The notes: generated by a model from the sequence alone, not told the origin. A stretch of 55,116 nucleotides of DNA from Bacillota bacterium (GCA_025210655.1 JAOARG010000066.1:1-55116), one strand, 5' to 3'. Positions 16,818-27,061 are shown, numbered from the stretch's first letter. Translations and numbers: made by a program.

Positions 16818-16835
16818 AGATCATCTGCTTCTTTA
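16800..16835. terminator. bidirectional terminator inside two convergent coding ends
   Basis: AAAGAAGCAGATG (16800-16812) pairs perfectly with CATCTGCTTCTTT (16823-16835), with flanking A and T runs on both sides. The hairpin encodes the last residues of both RfbB and the histidine kinase, whose stop codons lie in or next to its loop. Confidence 0.75.
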
Positions 16836-18229
16836 TTAATGATTTTGATACTCACAAGTATTCCATCTTTATAATTACTTATACTTTTTTCCCAAGCATG
16901 TAGTTCTATTATTTTGGAGACTATGGATAGTCCAAGGCCGCTTCCGCCGAATTTTCTATTCCTGCTTTTATCTAATTTGAAGAAGTTGAGCCATAGTTTT
17001 TCCAAGGACTGCTCATCTATTTTTTCTCCTGTATTATATATTTCTAATATGATGTCGGATTCATTGTTTTTTAGTGAGATGGATATTTCCTTTTGATTGT
17101 TGTTATGGTCAATACTATTGCTAATAAGATTGTTTATGACTGTGGATGTTCTATTTTTATCACAGTCAATTATTATATCTGGACTTATATCAAGTGTTAG
17201 GGAGTAGTCTTTTAAGGTTTCCTCGAAGCTTTCTACAGTATTTGAAAGAAGTTCTGATATATTTACCTTAGAGTATTTAAGTTTGAAATTGTGGGATTCA
17301 AGATCACTGAGGGACAGGATTTCCTTAGTCAGATAATCAAGTCTTTCGCATTCGAAAATAATTGTGTTCATGTATTTTTCTAAGCTAGGGTCATCTAGCA
17401 GTGCTTTTTTCATTATCATTTCAGAATATCCTTGGATAAGTGCTACTGGTGTTTTTAGTTCATGGGAGAAATCTGAGAAAAGCTGTTTTCTCAATTTTTC
17501 ATTGTTGTTAAGCAAATCTATGTCCTTTATCAGTTGTCCCTTTGCCTTTTCCAGCTCTGAAATAGTTTTGTTTAGCTCATTTCCCATGGAGTTAATACTC
17601 TTGTTGAGACTGCCGAATTCATCCTTTCTTGTCTCAGGTAGTTTGTCGCTAAAATCAAGTTGTGATATTTTTTTAGCTGTCTTTTCAACTTCTACAATAG
17701 GTTTGGATACTATTGTGGATATGAAGAATGAAAAGACCAGTCCGAGTACAAAAATGAAGGCAGCAACAAGGTTGAGAACATTTTGTATGGTTTCTATTTG
17801 GTGAACAATGAAGTTTAGTGGAAACTGGACAAGCATATTGTAATCGTCTACTTTTTTTGTGGCTATAAGAAAGTCAAAGGAGAATTTACTCATTTTTCTT
17901 ATTTCATAGGATATGCTGTCCTTGAAATTCATATTGTGTAAAAATCCCTGTGAATTTCCCATTGAAGAAGCACTAGTATAAAGTACCTTTCCATTATCTA
18001 TCACGGTTATGATAGCATTATATTTTTCTGAAAAAGCATCTAGATTTGTTTCTGATAAGGTATTTTCAGATGCTATGTTTTCTTTTGTAAGAAAGTTATC
18101 AATCGTATTGACATTGGAATATATTAAGTATTTCTCCAATGTCCTATCTGTTATAGACAGGTTTATTAGCATTAGGATAGCTGTAAAAACCATGAAATAT
18201 ATAAAGATCTTAGATTTAATTGATTTCAT
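16814..18229 (-). CDS. two-component sensor histidine kinase
   Basis: 471 residues. Two membrane helices (about 8-26 and 148-172) flank an extracytoplasmic sensor of roughly 120 residues. Then a HAMP domain, HisKA box FSHELKTPVALIQGY with the phospho-His near 256, and a HATPase domain with NLISNSIDHN and GSGLGLSIV. It overlaps the response regulator by 14 bases. The trigger is unknown; cell-envelope stress is a guess from the overall type. Confidence 0.93.
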   Translation of the reverse strand: MKSIKSKIFIYFMVFTAILMLINLSITDRTLEKYLIYSNVNTIDNFLTKENIASENTLSETNLDAFSEKYNAIITVIDNGKVLYTSASSMGNSQGFLHNMNFKDSISYEIRKMSKFSFDFLIATKKVDDYNMLVQFPLNFIVHQIETIQNVLNLVAAFIFVLGLVFSFFISTIVSKPIVEVEKTAKKISQLDFSDKLPETRKDEFGSLNKSINSMGNELNKTISELEKAKGQLIKDIDLLNNNEKLRKQLFSDFSHELKTPVALIQGYSEMIMKKALLDDPSLEKYMNTIIFECERLDYLTKEILSLSDLESHNFKLKYSKVNISELLSNTVESFEETLKDYSLTLDISPDIIIDCDKNRTSTVINNLISNSIDHNNNQKEISISLKNNESDIILEIYNTGEKIDEQSLEKLWLNFFKLDKSRNRKFGGSGLGLSIVSKIIELHAWEKSISNYKDGILVSIKIINKEADDL

Positions 18230-18902
18230 CTGGCACCTCGAAAATATATCCAGTTCCCCTAAGGGTTTTGATATAGTTCTTACAGTGGAGCATTTTGCTT
18301 CTTAACCTTTTTATATGGGTGTCTACCGTACGTGTGTCTCCGTAATAGTCAAATCCCCAGACCTTATCTAGTATTGAATCTCTGCTAACTGCTATCCCAA
18401 GGTTATCTGTCATATATATAAGAAGTTGGTACTCCTTGGCAGTAAGATTTAATACTTCACTTCCTATTTTTACTTCCAGTGAATCTTTCTTTATTTCTAT
18501 ATCCCCATATTTATCAAGCTTATTTTTCTTTGTATTTTTACTTGATCTGGAAAGTACTGCGTTTATTCTTGCCAGTAGAAGGCCTATTTTAAAGGGCTTG
18601 GTAATATAATCGTCAGCACCTAGCTCAAAACCTTGTATTTCGTCTTCTTCAAGGGATCTAGCAGTGAGTAGTATAGTAGGTGTATCACTATCTTTTCTTA
18701 TTTCTTTTAAGAAGCTGTAGCCATCAAGTTCAGGCATCATAACATCTAATAGAACTAGATCAGGCTGAAAGCTCTTATGTTTTTCAAGGGCTATTAAGCC
18801 GTTCTCAGCTGTAGATGTTTGGTAGTCCTCATCTATAAGAATGTCTTGTAAAAGATTTAGCATGTTTATATCATCTTCAACAATAAGTATTTTTTGTTTC
18901 AT
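18216..18902 (-). CDS. OmpR-family response regulator
   Basis: 228 residues. Receiver domain with the phospho-acceptor Asp in LLDVMMPELDGYS near 53 and the conserved Lys in YITKPF near 104. Winged-helix DNA-binding domain at 130-225 ending in LRGTGYIF. First gene of the pair with the overlapping histidine kinase, start ATG with AGGTGCC upstream. Confidence 0.95.
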   Translation of the reverse strand: MKQKILIVEDDINMLNLLQDILIDEDYQTSTAENGLIALEKHKSFQPDLVLLDVMMPELDGYSFLKEIRKDSDTPTILLTARSLEEDEIQGFELGADDYITKPFKIGLLLARINAVLSRSSKNTKKNKLDKYGDIEIKKDSLEVKIGSEVLNLTAKEYQLLIYMTDNLGIAVSRDSILDKVWGFDYYGDTRTVDTHIKRLRSKMLHCKNYIKTLRGTGYIFEVPDEIN

Positions 18903-19032
18903 AGGGCACCTCCTAAAATAATTATACCTAAAAAAAGCTTAAATTATCTTCTAATGTGGGAATTATATTTAAAAAACGGGTATAAGAAAATTGAAAACTA
19001 TTAAAATTATTGAATTTGAAAGGTTGAAGCTT

Positions 19033-19872
19033 ATGGACTTTTTAAAGGAAAGATTGCGGGAACTGATCAATGAAAAAAATTATAAAGAAGCTATAGAAGT
19101 TTTGGAGAAGGTTGAACGGACTGAAGAGGTTGACTTTATTTCTGGAGAAATATATGAAACCATTGGATATCAGAATAATGACTCTGAAATGTTTGAAAAG
19201 GCCCTAGATATATACGGTGGTCTTATTAAGGACGTTAAATATGGAAAGCCGTCTATAATTAGAATGAGTTATATATATGAGTATGGACTTGGAGATATGG
19301 AAAATTCCCTTGCTGTTCTTGATAAGCATCTTAATAAGGATGATATGGAGTATTTACTTAGACTTACTGAAATACAGTATAAAAACGGGGAATATAGCCA
19401 AATTGTATTTGAACTTAACCGTTATATTGCCAATGATCTCCATCCTAAGCTAATCTATAGGTTGGGTAAGGCCCATAGAAAACTGAGGGATAGTTCTAAG
19501 GCAATGAGTTATTTTAAATACTTGATTTCTAACTATAGAAATCATCCCTATTCTTTGACTGCTTGGGGATATCTATTTATGGATAAGGAAAAGTATGAGG
19601 ATGCAGTTCTTTATTTTAAGGAGGCTATGGACAAGGATTTCTATAATGTTGTTATTCACTATAACTATATTAAGTGTTTGTATAGCTTAAATCGCTTGGA
19701 AGATATAAGATACCACTTAATAAGACTTATGGATAAGGGAATGTATTCTGTAATTCTAAATGAGTATATAGAACTTGTAGAGCTTGATGGATTAAGTGAT
19801 AAAATTGATCCTGAGAAGTCAAAGGCACCTGTATACTATAGGGATTTGGAAGGGGAATATATTGATTATTAA
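19033..19872 (+). CDS. tetratricopeptide-repeat protein
   Basis: 279 residues made of helical TPR-like repeats, for example KAHRKLRDSSKAMSYFKYLI and AWGYLFMDKEKYEDAVLYF. No signal peptide or membrane segment, so probably a cytoplasmic scaffold. I place the start at ATG 19033 because AAAGG stands nine bases upstream; an in-frame TTG at 18991 has no clear ribosome site. No specific function is recognisable. Confidence 0.75.
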   Translation: MDFLKERLRELINEKNYKEAIEVLEKVERTEEVDFISGEIYETIGYQNNDSEMFEKALDIYGGLIKDVKYGKPSIIRMSYIYEYGLGDMENSLAVLDKHLNKDDMEYLLRLTEIQYKNGEYSQIVFELNRYIANDLHPKLIYRLGKAHRKLRDSSKAMSYFKYLISNYRNHPYSLTAWGYLFMDKEKYEDAVLYFKEAMDKDFYNVVIHYNYIKCLYSLNRLEDIRYHLIRLMDKGMYSVILNEYIELVELDGLSDKIDPEKSKAPVYYRDLEGEYIDY

Positions 19873-19952
19873 ATCTTATTAAAATATGTTTAAAATCAGC
19901 TATCTAGGAAATAAATGTAGTAGAATCTCAGATTAGTAAAGGAGGAATATGT

Positions 19953-20183
19953 ATGAAAAAAATCATAATATATGCATCTAATACTTGTCCTTATTGTACA
20001 TTAGCAAAGGAGTATTTTGAGGAGAAGAATCTGAAGTATGAAGAAAGAAATATTCATAATAGCCCTGAAGCAAGAAAAGAACTTTTACAGATGGGTTACA
20101 GGGGTGTTCCTGTCATTCTAATTGATGGAGAGGAAATCCTTGGTTTTGATAAGGAGAAGATTGAGGAAGTGTTAGCTGCGTAG
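19953..20183 (+). CDS. glutaredoxin-like thiol-disulfide protein
   Basis: 76 residues, NrdH/glutaredoxin fold. The redox motif CPYC is at residues 12-15 and the cis-Pro segment GVPVILIDGEEI near 51-62. Small cytoplasmic dithiol reductant. RBS GGAGG before ATG. Followed immediately by a strong terminator shared with the convergent ACT gene. Confidence 0.92.
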   Translation: MKKIIIYASNTCPYCTLAKEYFEEKNLKYEERNIHNSPEARKELLQMGYRGVPVILIDGEEILGFDKEKIEEVLAA

Positions 20184-20190
20184 CATATAG

Positions 20191-20224
20191 AAGCCCCTGT
20201 CATTTTGACAGGGGCTTTGTTTTT
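20191..20224. terminator. terminator between glutaredoxin and pheB-like genes
   Basis: AAGCCCCTGTCA / TGACAGGGGCTT with a short TTT loop, then TTTGTTTTTTT on the plus strand. Confidence 0.92.
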
Positions 20225-20659
20225 TTAAGAACTCATCAAATTCAGATTGGATACTCCACCTACTGATTTGATCTGGTCTAATAGTTGATCCATCATTACT
20301 GTAAGTTTTGATACATCAAAGGTAATTGCCACGTGGGCATTGTTGTTGATTGGTATATCCTGATGTATTGTTAATACATTTCCTTTTACATTTGCTATAT
20401 GGGTCAAGATTTCTGACAATGCTCCCGGATTGTGGGATAACAGAAAATGAAGTGTTACTTTTTGATCTGGTGCTGAATCAGACAGTGTAAATATATAGTC
20501 TTTGTACTTGTAATAAGTAGATCTAGATATACCAACTGTTTTTACTGCTTCTGTAACACCTGAGACCTTGCTTAACCTTATTAATTCCTTTGCATTAAGT
20601 ACTTTTTCGAAAACATCCGGTAGGATTGTCTTATCGATTACGAGGAATTTATTCTTCAT
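20225..20659 (-). CDS. ACT-domain protein, PheB/UPF0735 family
   Basis: 144 residues. An N-terminal helical part with a possible HTH (SKVSGVTEAVKTVGISRSTYYKYK) precedes an ACT domain (about 70-140, HFLLSHNPGALSEIL). Such proteins are usually encoded beside homoserine dehydrogenase or threonine genes and are thought to sense amino acids. It is the last gene of the thrC-thrB-pheB operon, directly abutting thrB. Confidence 0.87.
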   Translation of the reverse strand: MKNKFLVIDKTILPDVFEKVLNAKELIRLSKVSGVTEAVKTVGISRSTYYKYKDYIFTLSDSAPDQKVTLHFLLSHNPGALSEILTHIANVKGNVLTIHQDIPINNNAHVAITFDVSKLTVMMDQLLDQIKSVGGVSNLNLMSS

Positions 20660-21532
20660 TTATTCCATCCTTTCTATAGTAATACTCCCTTTATGAACCT
20701 CCAGTTGCTTTATGTCCCAGTCAGGGAATTTACTTTTGAAGGTTTCCCTTAATTCATTATAAACATGGGAGTCATTCTTTGCAACTACCATAAGTGTAGG
20801 ACCTGCTCCGCTGATGAAAATAGGTAGATTATATAGTTTATCAATAAGTTTCATTATTTCTTTTCCGTTTTCAATAAGGCCAATTCTATACGGTTGGTGG
20901 ATCTTATCTTCAACTCCAGCCTTAATCATATCTAGATTACCTGTGGCAAAGCCTTCTATAAGAAATGGTATTCTAGAGATATTGTGAACCGCATCCTTAT
21001 ATTCTAATTTTCCTGGTAGGGCATCCCTTGAATCTTTGGTTGAAAGAGTGAAGTTTGGTATAAGACTTATAAACTGAAGTTCTTCACATATTGGATGATC
21101 TATGGTAAGACATTTATCCTTAGACATTATTGAGCTTTTGAATCCACCGTATAGGCAAGGAACAATATTGTCTGGATGGCCTTCTATTTCTATTCCGATT
21201 TCAAGGAGTTCTTTTTCTGTAAGTGGACTATCATAAAGTTCATTTATTCCCCATAAAACTCCAACTATACAAGTTGCACTGGATCCAAGACCTCTTGAAA
21301 TAGGCACATCATTGTTTACTGTTATATCTACATATTCGTATTTTTTTTTGATTCCCTTCTGGTCAAGATATGAAAGGAAGTTATCTATAGTCAAATCAAT
21401 TAGTGGATCATGCTTGACTTTTGATGAAGATTTTTTCACATAAAAAGTGTTATAGAGTCCTAGGGCTAGTCCCATTGTATCAAAGCCAGTTCCTATGTTG
21501 GCTGTTGTGCTGGGTACAATAACTTTTATCAT
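20660..21532 (-). CDS. thrB: homoserine kinase
   Basis: GHMP kinase of 290 residues that phosphorylates homoserine in threonine synthesis. The ATP-binding motif RGLGSSATCIV is near residues 79-89. The N-terminal PSTTANIGTGFDTMGLAL and the C-terminal ISGAGPT are typical. Its ATG overlaps the stop of thrC by one base, which suggests translational coupling. Confidence 0.94.
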   Translation of the reverse strand: MIKVIVPSTTANIGTGFDTMGLALGLYNTFYVKKSSSKVKHDPLIDLTIDNFLSYLDQKGIKKKYEYVDITVNNDVPISRGLGSSATCIVGVLWGINELYDSPLTEKELLEIGIEIEGHPDNIVPCLYGGFKSSIMSKDKCLTIDHPICEELQFISLIPNFTLSTKDSRDALPGKLEYKDAVHNISRIPFLIEGFATGNLDMIKAGVEDKIHQPYRIGLIENGKEIMKLIDKLYNLPIFISGAGPTLMVVAKNDSHVYNELRETFKSKFPDWDIKQLEVHKGSITIERME

Positions 21533-23010
21533 TATTCCACCCCCAGAATACTTTTGATTTTGTCATAAATATCACTAGTTTTATTTGTACCTTTATGGAT
21601 TTCTTCTTTATTCAGAGCAATTAGCAGATTTTCTGGAATATTAGTATTGCTATTGTTCTCTATGGCCTTAAGCATTTTTTCAGCTGAATCTGGGCAGTCA
21701 ATATTAAGGGAAGAACAAATTGACTCAGGGAATTTATAAGGACTTGCAGTAGCAGCTATTAGAGTATATGGAGATGATTTAGCCTGTTCTTTTTCCATAA
21801 GATATCCATAATAACCTATTGCAGTATGTGGATCCATAAGGTATCCTTCTTCCTTGTATAAATCTCCGATTAATTTTTCTGTACTTTTTTCATCAACCCA
21901 GTAGCCAGATAAAAGATTTTCTAATTTGTTAAAGTGATTTTTATTTACTTCAAAAAAGCCCTTATTACTTAAGTCTTTCATAAGACCTGAAACGTAGTTG
22001 TCATCATTGTCTGAAGTATGGAATAAAAATCTTTCAAGGTTGCTGGAAACTAAGATATCCATAGATGGAGAGTTTGTCTTATAAAAGTCACGTTCTCGGT
22101 TGTAAATACCTGTAGAAATAAAGTCACTTAAGACATTGTTTTTATTAGAAGCACACACTAGTTTTTTGATTGGAAGTCCCATTCTTTTTGAGTAATATGC
22201 TGCTAGAATATTTCCAAAGTTTCCTGTTGGAACCGATACATTAATTTCTTCTCCTAGCTTTATTATGTTCTTTCTAACAAGTTCTAAATAAGAATAAACA
22301 TAGTAAACAATCTGAGGAACAAGTCTTCCTATATTTATTGAGTTTGCTGAAGAAAATTCTATTCCTCTATTTGATAGAACTTCTTTTAGCTTAGTGTCAT
22401 TAAGAATTGCCTTAACCATTTTTTGTGCATCGTCAAAATTTCCGTCTATACCCAGAACATAAGTATTAGGAGAACTTGATGTAGTCATTTGCTTTTTTTG
22501 AATTTCACTTACACCTGATGTTGGATAAAGTACAATTATTTTAAGATTTTCAATAGATTCAAAACCTCTAATAGCAGCACTTCCTGTATCTCCTGAAGTT
22601 GCTGTAAGTATTACTGTTTCTTTATCAATAGAAAACTTTTCCTTAGATTTATCAACAAAGTTTGGAAGGGCTTGAAGGGCCATATCCTTAAATGCTGAAG
22701 TAGGTCCATGGAATAATTCTATGAATCCGTATCCTTTAAATGATTTGATATCTATCATATTTTCAACTTGGAACTTGTCCTTGTATGATAGTGAATAAAT
22801 TTCCTTAAGTTCATCATATGTAAAAGATTCGAAAAATAAAGAAGTAATATATGAAGCCATATCTATATAATTTTTGTCTACTAAATTTTCTAATTTTAGT
22901 TCTGGAAAGTCAGCTGGTACAAATAGGCCGCCGTCATCTGCTAAGCCTTTTAAAATGCAGTTTATATCTTTATTTGCTTTGCTCTTATTTCTTGTGCTAA
23001 AAAAAATCAT
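21532..23010 (-). CDS. thrC: threonine synthase
   Basis: 492 residues, the long type-II form. PLP-binding Lys in FHGPTSAFKDMALQ near residue 108; phosphate-binding and Gly-rich regions TATSGDTGSAA near 142 and VPTGNFGN near 255. Converts O-phosphohomoserine to threonine. First gene of the minus-strand operon with thrB and the ACT gene, divergent from hom-lysC. RBS GGAGG before ATG. Confidence 0.95.
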   Translation of the reverse strand: MIFFSTRNKSKANKDINCILKGLADDGGLFVPADFPELKLENLVDKNYIDMASYITSLFFESFTYDELKEIYSLSYKDKFQVENMIDIKSFKGYGFIELFHGPTSAFKDMALQALPNFVDKSKEKFSIDKETVILTATSGDTGSAAIRGFESIENLKIIVLYPTSGVSEIQKKQMTTSSSPNTYVLGIDGNFDDAQKMVKAILNDTKLKEVLSNRGIEFSSANSINIGRLVPQIVYYVYSYLELVRKNIIKLGEEINVSVPTGNFGNILAAYYSKRMGLPIKKLVCASNKNNVLSDFISTGIYNRERDFYKTNSPSMDILVSSNLERFLFHTSDNDDNYVSGLMKDLSNKGFFEVNKNHFNKLENLLSGYWVDEKSTEKLIGDLYKEEGYLMDPHTAIGYYGYLMEKEQAKSSPYTLIAATASPYKFPESICSSLNIDCPDSAEKMLKAIENNSNTNIPENLLIALNKEEIHKGTNKTSDIYDKIKSILGVE

Positions 23011-23114
23011 GAAAAATACCTCCTGTAAATGCCTTGCAATATTTATTAATTATGATATAATGTTTTTCTATAAAATACAAGTGTTTTTTCACGAAATACA
23101 TATTTAAGGATGGG

Positions 23115-24329
23115 ATGGATATGATAAAGATTGGACTTTTAGGTTTTGGAACTGTAGGAGAGGGTTTCTACAGAAATGTAATGTCAAAGAGAGAACTGAT
23201 TAAAGATAAGACAAACAAGGATTTTATGTTTAAAAGAATACTTGTTAAGGATCTATCAGAGGTAGATTATCCAGAAGTAGCGGATAAACTTACTGAAGAT
23301 TATGAAAGTATTATTAATGATCCTGAGATTGATCTTATTGTAGAGGTAATTGGTGGAACTGATCTAGCTTATGATTTGGTTATTAAGGCTCTTAAAAATA
23401 AAAAGAGTGTTATTACAGCAAATAAAGCCTTGGTATCTAAACACTTTAAGGAGTTTGTAGATGCTGCTAAGGAGAATGGGGTATCATTCCAGTACGAGGC
23501 AAGTGTTGCTGGTGGAGTTCCAATTATTGAAGGTATCAAGAATCTTGTTAACTATAACAGTATTAGTAAGGTTAAGGGTATTCTTAACGGAACAACAAAC
23601 TTTATTTTAAGTAAGATGTTCAATGAGGATGCTCAGTACGACAAGGCTCTTTCAGAAGCTCAAGAACTTGGTTTTGCAGAAGCTGATCCTACTGATGATG
23701 TGGAAGGTTTTGATGTTCAAAGAAAGCTTGCAATTCTTTCGACTCTTTGTTTTGGTTCTGAAGTGAAAAATGAGCAGATTTATACTGAAGGTATATCAAG
23801 AATATCAAAGGATGATATTGACTATGCAAAGAAAAACAATAAGGTAATTAAATTGATTGCAGAGGCATCCCTTGATGATGGAAAACTTAGTCTTGCTGTT
23901 GAGCCAAAATTTGTTGATCTTAATTCTACTTTTGCAAATGTAGAAGGTTCTTTCAATATAGTTTCAGTAGATTGCGACTTAGTTGGAAATCTTCAGTATT
24001 ATGGTAAGGGTGCAGGGGATCTTCCTACTGGAAATGCTGTTGCAGCTGATATGATCAGATATATGGAGAATGTAGATAATGACGAAAAGTTTAATAATAG
24101 TTTTGATGTAGAGTCTGATGATGCTAAATTTGATTATTATCTTAGAATCAGTGACAAGTATGACAATGAAAAACTTTTAAGTGAAGTTAAAAACAGATTT
24201 GGGGATTTAGAATTAATTTATGAAAACTCTTTATACCAATGTGTTGTTAAAAATGCTAGTAGAGACATGGTATATAGTCTTAAGGAGTTGGATGAGAAGA
24301 ATCAATTGTGTTTTATTAATATGGAATAG
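23115..24329 (+). CDS. hom: homoserine dehydrogenase
   Basis: 404 residues. NAD(P)-binding GLLGFGTVGEGFY at the N-terminus, catalytic segment GILNGTTNFILSKM near 160 and AEADPTDDVEGFDVQRKL near 195. It reduces aspartate semialdehyde to homoserine. A short ACT-like tail (about 340-404) probably allows threonine feedback. ATG 23115 is only four bases from AAGGA; ATG 23121 is an equally good start. A candidate promoter is TTGCAA (23034) and TATAAT (23056), 16 bases apart. Followed 18 bases later by lysC. Confidence 0.95.
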   Translation: MDMIKIGLLGFGTVGEGFYRNVMSKRELIKDKTNKDFMFKRILVKDLSEVDYPEVADKLTEDYESIINDPEIDLIVEVIGGTDLAYDLVIKALKNKKSVITANKALVSKHFKEFVDAAKENGVSFQYEASVAGGVPIIEGIKNLVNYNSISKVKGILNGTTNFILSKMFNEDAQYDKALSEAQELGFAEADPTDDVEGFDVQRKLAILSTLCFGSEVKNEQIYTEGISRISKDDIDYAKKNNKVIKLIAEASLDDGKLSLAVEPKFVDLNSTFANVEGSFNIVSVDCDLVGNLQYYGKGAGDLPTGNAVAADMIRYMENVDNDEKFNNSFDVESDDAKFDYYLRISDKYDNEKLLSEVKNRFGDLELIYENSLYQCVVKNASRDMVYSLKELDEKNQLCFINME

Positions 24330-24347
24330 TATTGAAGGTGTATAAGT

Positions 24348-25565
24348 ATGGGTAATATTATAGTTCAAAAATATGGTGGTAGCTCTGTTGGTGACATTGA
24401 TAGAATAAGAAATGTCGCTGATAGGGTGGTTAAGCAGTGTAAGGAGGGGAATAAGGTAGTTGTAGTGGTTTCTGCCATGGGTAAAACTACTGATGAACTT
24501 ATTGAGAAGGCCAAGGCCCTTTCTTCAAAGCCCTCTGATAGAGAAATGGATATGCTCCTATCTACTGGTGAGCAAATTTCTGTATCTCTTCTTGCCATAG
24601 CAGTAAATGATTCATGCTGCAAGGCGATTTCCTTGACTGGTAGCCAATGTGGTATTATAACAGACTTTAACCACAAAAAAGCCAGAATAGATATGATTAA
24701 GACTGACAGGATAATGAAGGAACTTGAAAGTCACGATATTATTATTGTTGCTGGTTTTCAAGGTGTAAATAGGAACCATGATATTACTACTTTAGGTAGG
24801 GGTGGCTCTGATACTACAGCAGTAGCACTTGCTGCAGCTCTTAAGGCAGAAAAATGTGAGATATATACTGATGTTGATGGAGTATACTCTTCTGACCCCA
24901 GAAAAGTAAAGGGAGCTAAGAAGTTAAATAGGATCTCTTATGATGAAATGCTTGAAATGGCAGCACTTGGTGCCGGGGTATTACATCCTAGATCTGTTGA
25001 GCTTGCAAGAAAATATGATGTACCCCTTGAGGTAAAATCAAGTTTTGTGTATGAGGAGGGAACTAAAATTATTAATAGAAATTCTTTTGAAGAAACGGAA
25101 ATTAGGGGAGTTACCCTTGATGAAGATATCTCAAAGATATCCCTTCTAGGTGTACCTGATGTTCCTGGAATAGCATTTAAGATATTCTCAGAGATTTCTG
25201 AGAACAACATTCCTGTTGATATGATTATTCAGAATGTTAATCACAATGGGGTAAATGATATTTCTTTTGCTGTAAAGGGTGAAGACTATGAGAAAACTAT
25301 GACTTTATGTCAAAGGATAGTGAAGGATATTGGTGCCAATGGCATCATTGGAGATGAAAATGTTGTTAAGTTATCGGTGGTAGGTACAGGTATTTCGGGG
25401 AATACTAAAATCACATCACTTTACTTTAAAACACTTTATGAAATGGGAATAAATATCCAGATGATAAGTACTTCCCCAATAAAAATCTCCTGTATAATTA
25501 AGAATGACAAGGGCATAGACGCTTTAAATAAGGTTCACGATATATTTGAAGAGTATATGATATAG
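24348..25565 (+). CDS. lysC: aspartate kinase
   Basis: 405 residues. Kinase motif [11 protein letters not shown] at residues 5-15, then two ACT domains in the C-terminal third (about 265-405). First committed step for lysine, threonine and methionine; the ACT domains would bind feedback inhibitors. It sits in one operon with hom, and thrB/thrC are divergent, so the whole homoserine-threonine branch is clustered. An internal translation start for a beta subunit was not evident. Confidence 0.95.
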   Translation: MGNIIVQKYGGSSVGDIDRIRNVADRVVKQCKEGNKVVVVVSAMGKTTDELIEKAKALSSKPSDREMDMLLSTGEQISVSLLAIAVNDSCCKAISLTGSQCGIITDFNHKKARIDMIKTDRIMKELESHDIIIVAGFQGVNRNHDITTLGRGGSDTTAVALAAALKAEKCEIYTDVDGVYSSDPRKVKGAKKLNRISYDEMLEMAALGAGVLHPRSVELARKYDVPLEVKSSFVYEEGTKIINRNSFEETEIRGVTLDEDISKISLLGVPDVPGIAFKIFSEISENNIPVDMIIQNVNHNGVNDISFAVKGEDYEKTMTLCQRIVKDIGANGIIGDENVVKLSVVGTGISGNTKITSLYFKTLYEMGINIQMISTSPIKISCIIKNDKGIDALNKVHDIFEEYMI

Positions 25566-25570
25566 TTGGT

Positions 25571-25608
25571 ATGGCAAAAAAAGATGTTTCGAAAGAAGCA
25601 TCTTTTTT
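25571..25608. terminator. terminator after lysC
   Basis: AAAAAAGATG / CATCTTTTTTT stem with a partly paired loop. It works in either direction by symmetry and lies six bases after the lysC stop. Confidence 0.85.
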
Positions 25609-25626
25609 TAGTATCTAAGGTTCTAC

Positions 25627-25681
25627 CGACCTGCGACCTACGACCCACGACCTACGAAAAATCCCGATTCAAGGGATTTTT
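25627..25681. repeat. heptamer tandem repeat (CGACCTA) followed by a hairpin
   Basis: Four seven-base units CGACCTG, CGACCTA, CGACCCA and CGACCTA run from 25627 to 25654. Directly after comes AAAAATCCC/GGGATTTTT (25657-25681). Related units occur at 341-363. The function is unknown; the trailing hairpin resembles a terminator. Confidence 0.75.
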
Positions 25682-25758
25682 TATTTTAATGATTTTTTAA
25701 TAAATAAATAAAGAATAATGTAATATAATGATTACAATGATGTAAAGGAGGACATAAA

Positions 25759-26991
25759 ATGAAAAGGAAATTGGTATTACTTATGACTATGATCTTAGTT
25801 GTTTTTTCGGCAGCTTCTTTTGCTGGAAATGCTAACTTTGAAAAATTAGTTTCAGACTATAAGTCGAATGAAATGTACAAAAGCATGGATGCGAGTCTTG
25901 AATTCGGAATAGAAAGATTAGAGGGGCTTAGTGTAACTGCTGAAGAAGAGGAAATTGTAAAGGATCTTCTTTTAAATACGGATCTTAAGTTTAATGTTAG
26001 GTATGATGTTGATACTATGAAGTATTATGGAAGTATTTTTCTAATGAGATCTGGAAGCCCTCTTTGGACTTTTGAGTTCTATTATGATGATAGTTCAAAA
26101 ATTTTAGGTGTTAATTCTCCGCTTATGTATGATAAATGGATTGTTCTTGATAAGAATGGTTTAGATAAATATGTTGGTGAAGATTTAGGTGCAACTTTCA
26201 AGCTTGCAATGGAAGAAATGAAAAATGCTCAAACTATGGATATGGAAAATCTTTCTGATAAAACAGTTAAGGAGTTAACTGATATTTTAGTAGGTGCTAT
26301 AAATAGTTGGGTTGGAGATGAGACTAAATCATCTTTTGAGAGCAACAATGGTAATAAGATTGCTATATCTAACTACAATATGAAGTTTGATATGATGAAT
26401 GTTATTGAGGTAGTAAAAAAATATAATGAGTTTTTAAGAAGTAATAAAGAGGTTAGGGATATCCTTATTGATAAAATTGTTGAGGACAACAATATGCAAG
26501 TTGATCTTGGAATTTTAGATGAGACTTCTAGAATTACTGAGGAGACTGCTGATAGAATTAAGGCTATGGATGATCCTGCTTACTTTGATAAGCTATTTGC
26601 AGAGTACAATGTTTCTGAAACTATTGATGAGGCAACTTTACTAGAATTAAAAGATGTTATTAAGTTTGACTTAAATCTTGGATTTGATTCTAATGCTGTA
26701 CTTAGAAAGTATGACGGACTTATCAAGTATCACTTCCCTAAGGATTTGATTGAAGAAGAGAAAGATTTTGATATGGACCTTTCTTTTGAAATGACTGTTG
26801 ATAGAGTCAATGAAGCAATTGCAATGCCAGAAATTTTAAAGGATTATTATAATATTTCTTACCTTTCTCCTGAGGAACTTCAAGATTTCACAAGTGAGAT
26901 TCAAAGTAACCTTATGCAGAACATTATGTTTGATGAGGAAGGAAGTAAAATCATCGAATCTATTAATTATTTATCAGAACAGATGAATTAA
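25759..26991 (+). CDS. secreted protein of unknown function
   Basis: 410 residues. A clean signal peptide (about 1-22, ending SFAG) and no other membrane segment, so exported. The mature part is acidic and rich in Asp, Glu, Lys and Met, with many helical stretches and no catalytic motif I recognise. Strong RBS GGAGG. It is alone, after a terminator and before degV. I do not recognise a family; it could be a surface or spore-envelope protein. Confidence 0.7.
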   Translation: MKRKLVLLMTMILVVFSAASFAGNANFEKLVSDYKSNEMYKSMDASLEFGIERLEGLSVTAEEEEIVKDLLLNTDLKFNVRYDVDTMKYYGSIFLMRSGSPLWTFEFYYDDSSKILGVNSPLMYDKWIVLDKNGLDKYVGEDLGATFKLAMEEMKNAQTMDMENLSDKTVKELTDILVGAINSWVGDETKSSFESNNGNKIAISNYNMKFDMMNVIEVVKKYNEFLRSNKEVRDILIDKIVEDNNMQVDLGILDETSRITEETADRIKAMDDPAYFDKLFAEYNVSETIDEATLLELKDVIKFDLNLGFDSNAVLRKYDGLIKYHFPKDLIEEEKDFDMDLSFEMTVDRVNEAIAMPEILKDYYNISYLSPEELQDFTSEIQSNLMQNIMFDEEGSKIIESINYLSEQMN

Positions 26992-27061
26992 TTTCAATAG
27001 TATATTATAATTAAGATAGGTGAAAAATTTCTATTTGTAATAGATGATGAAAAGGAGGTTT

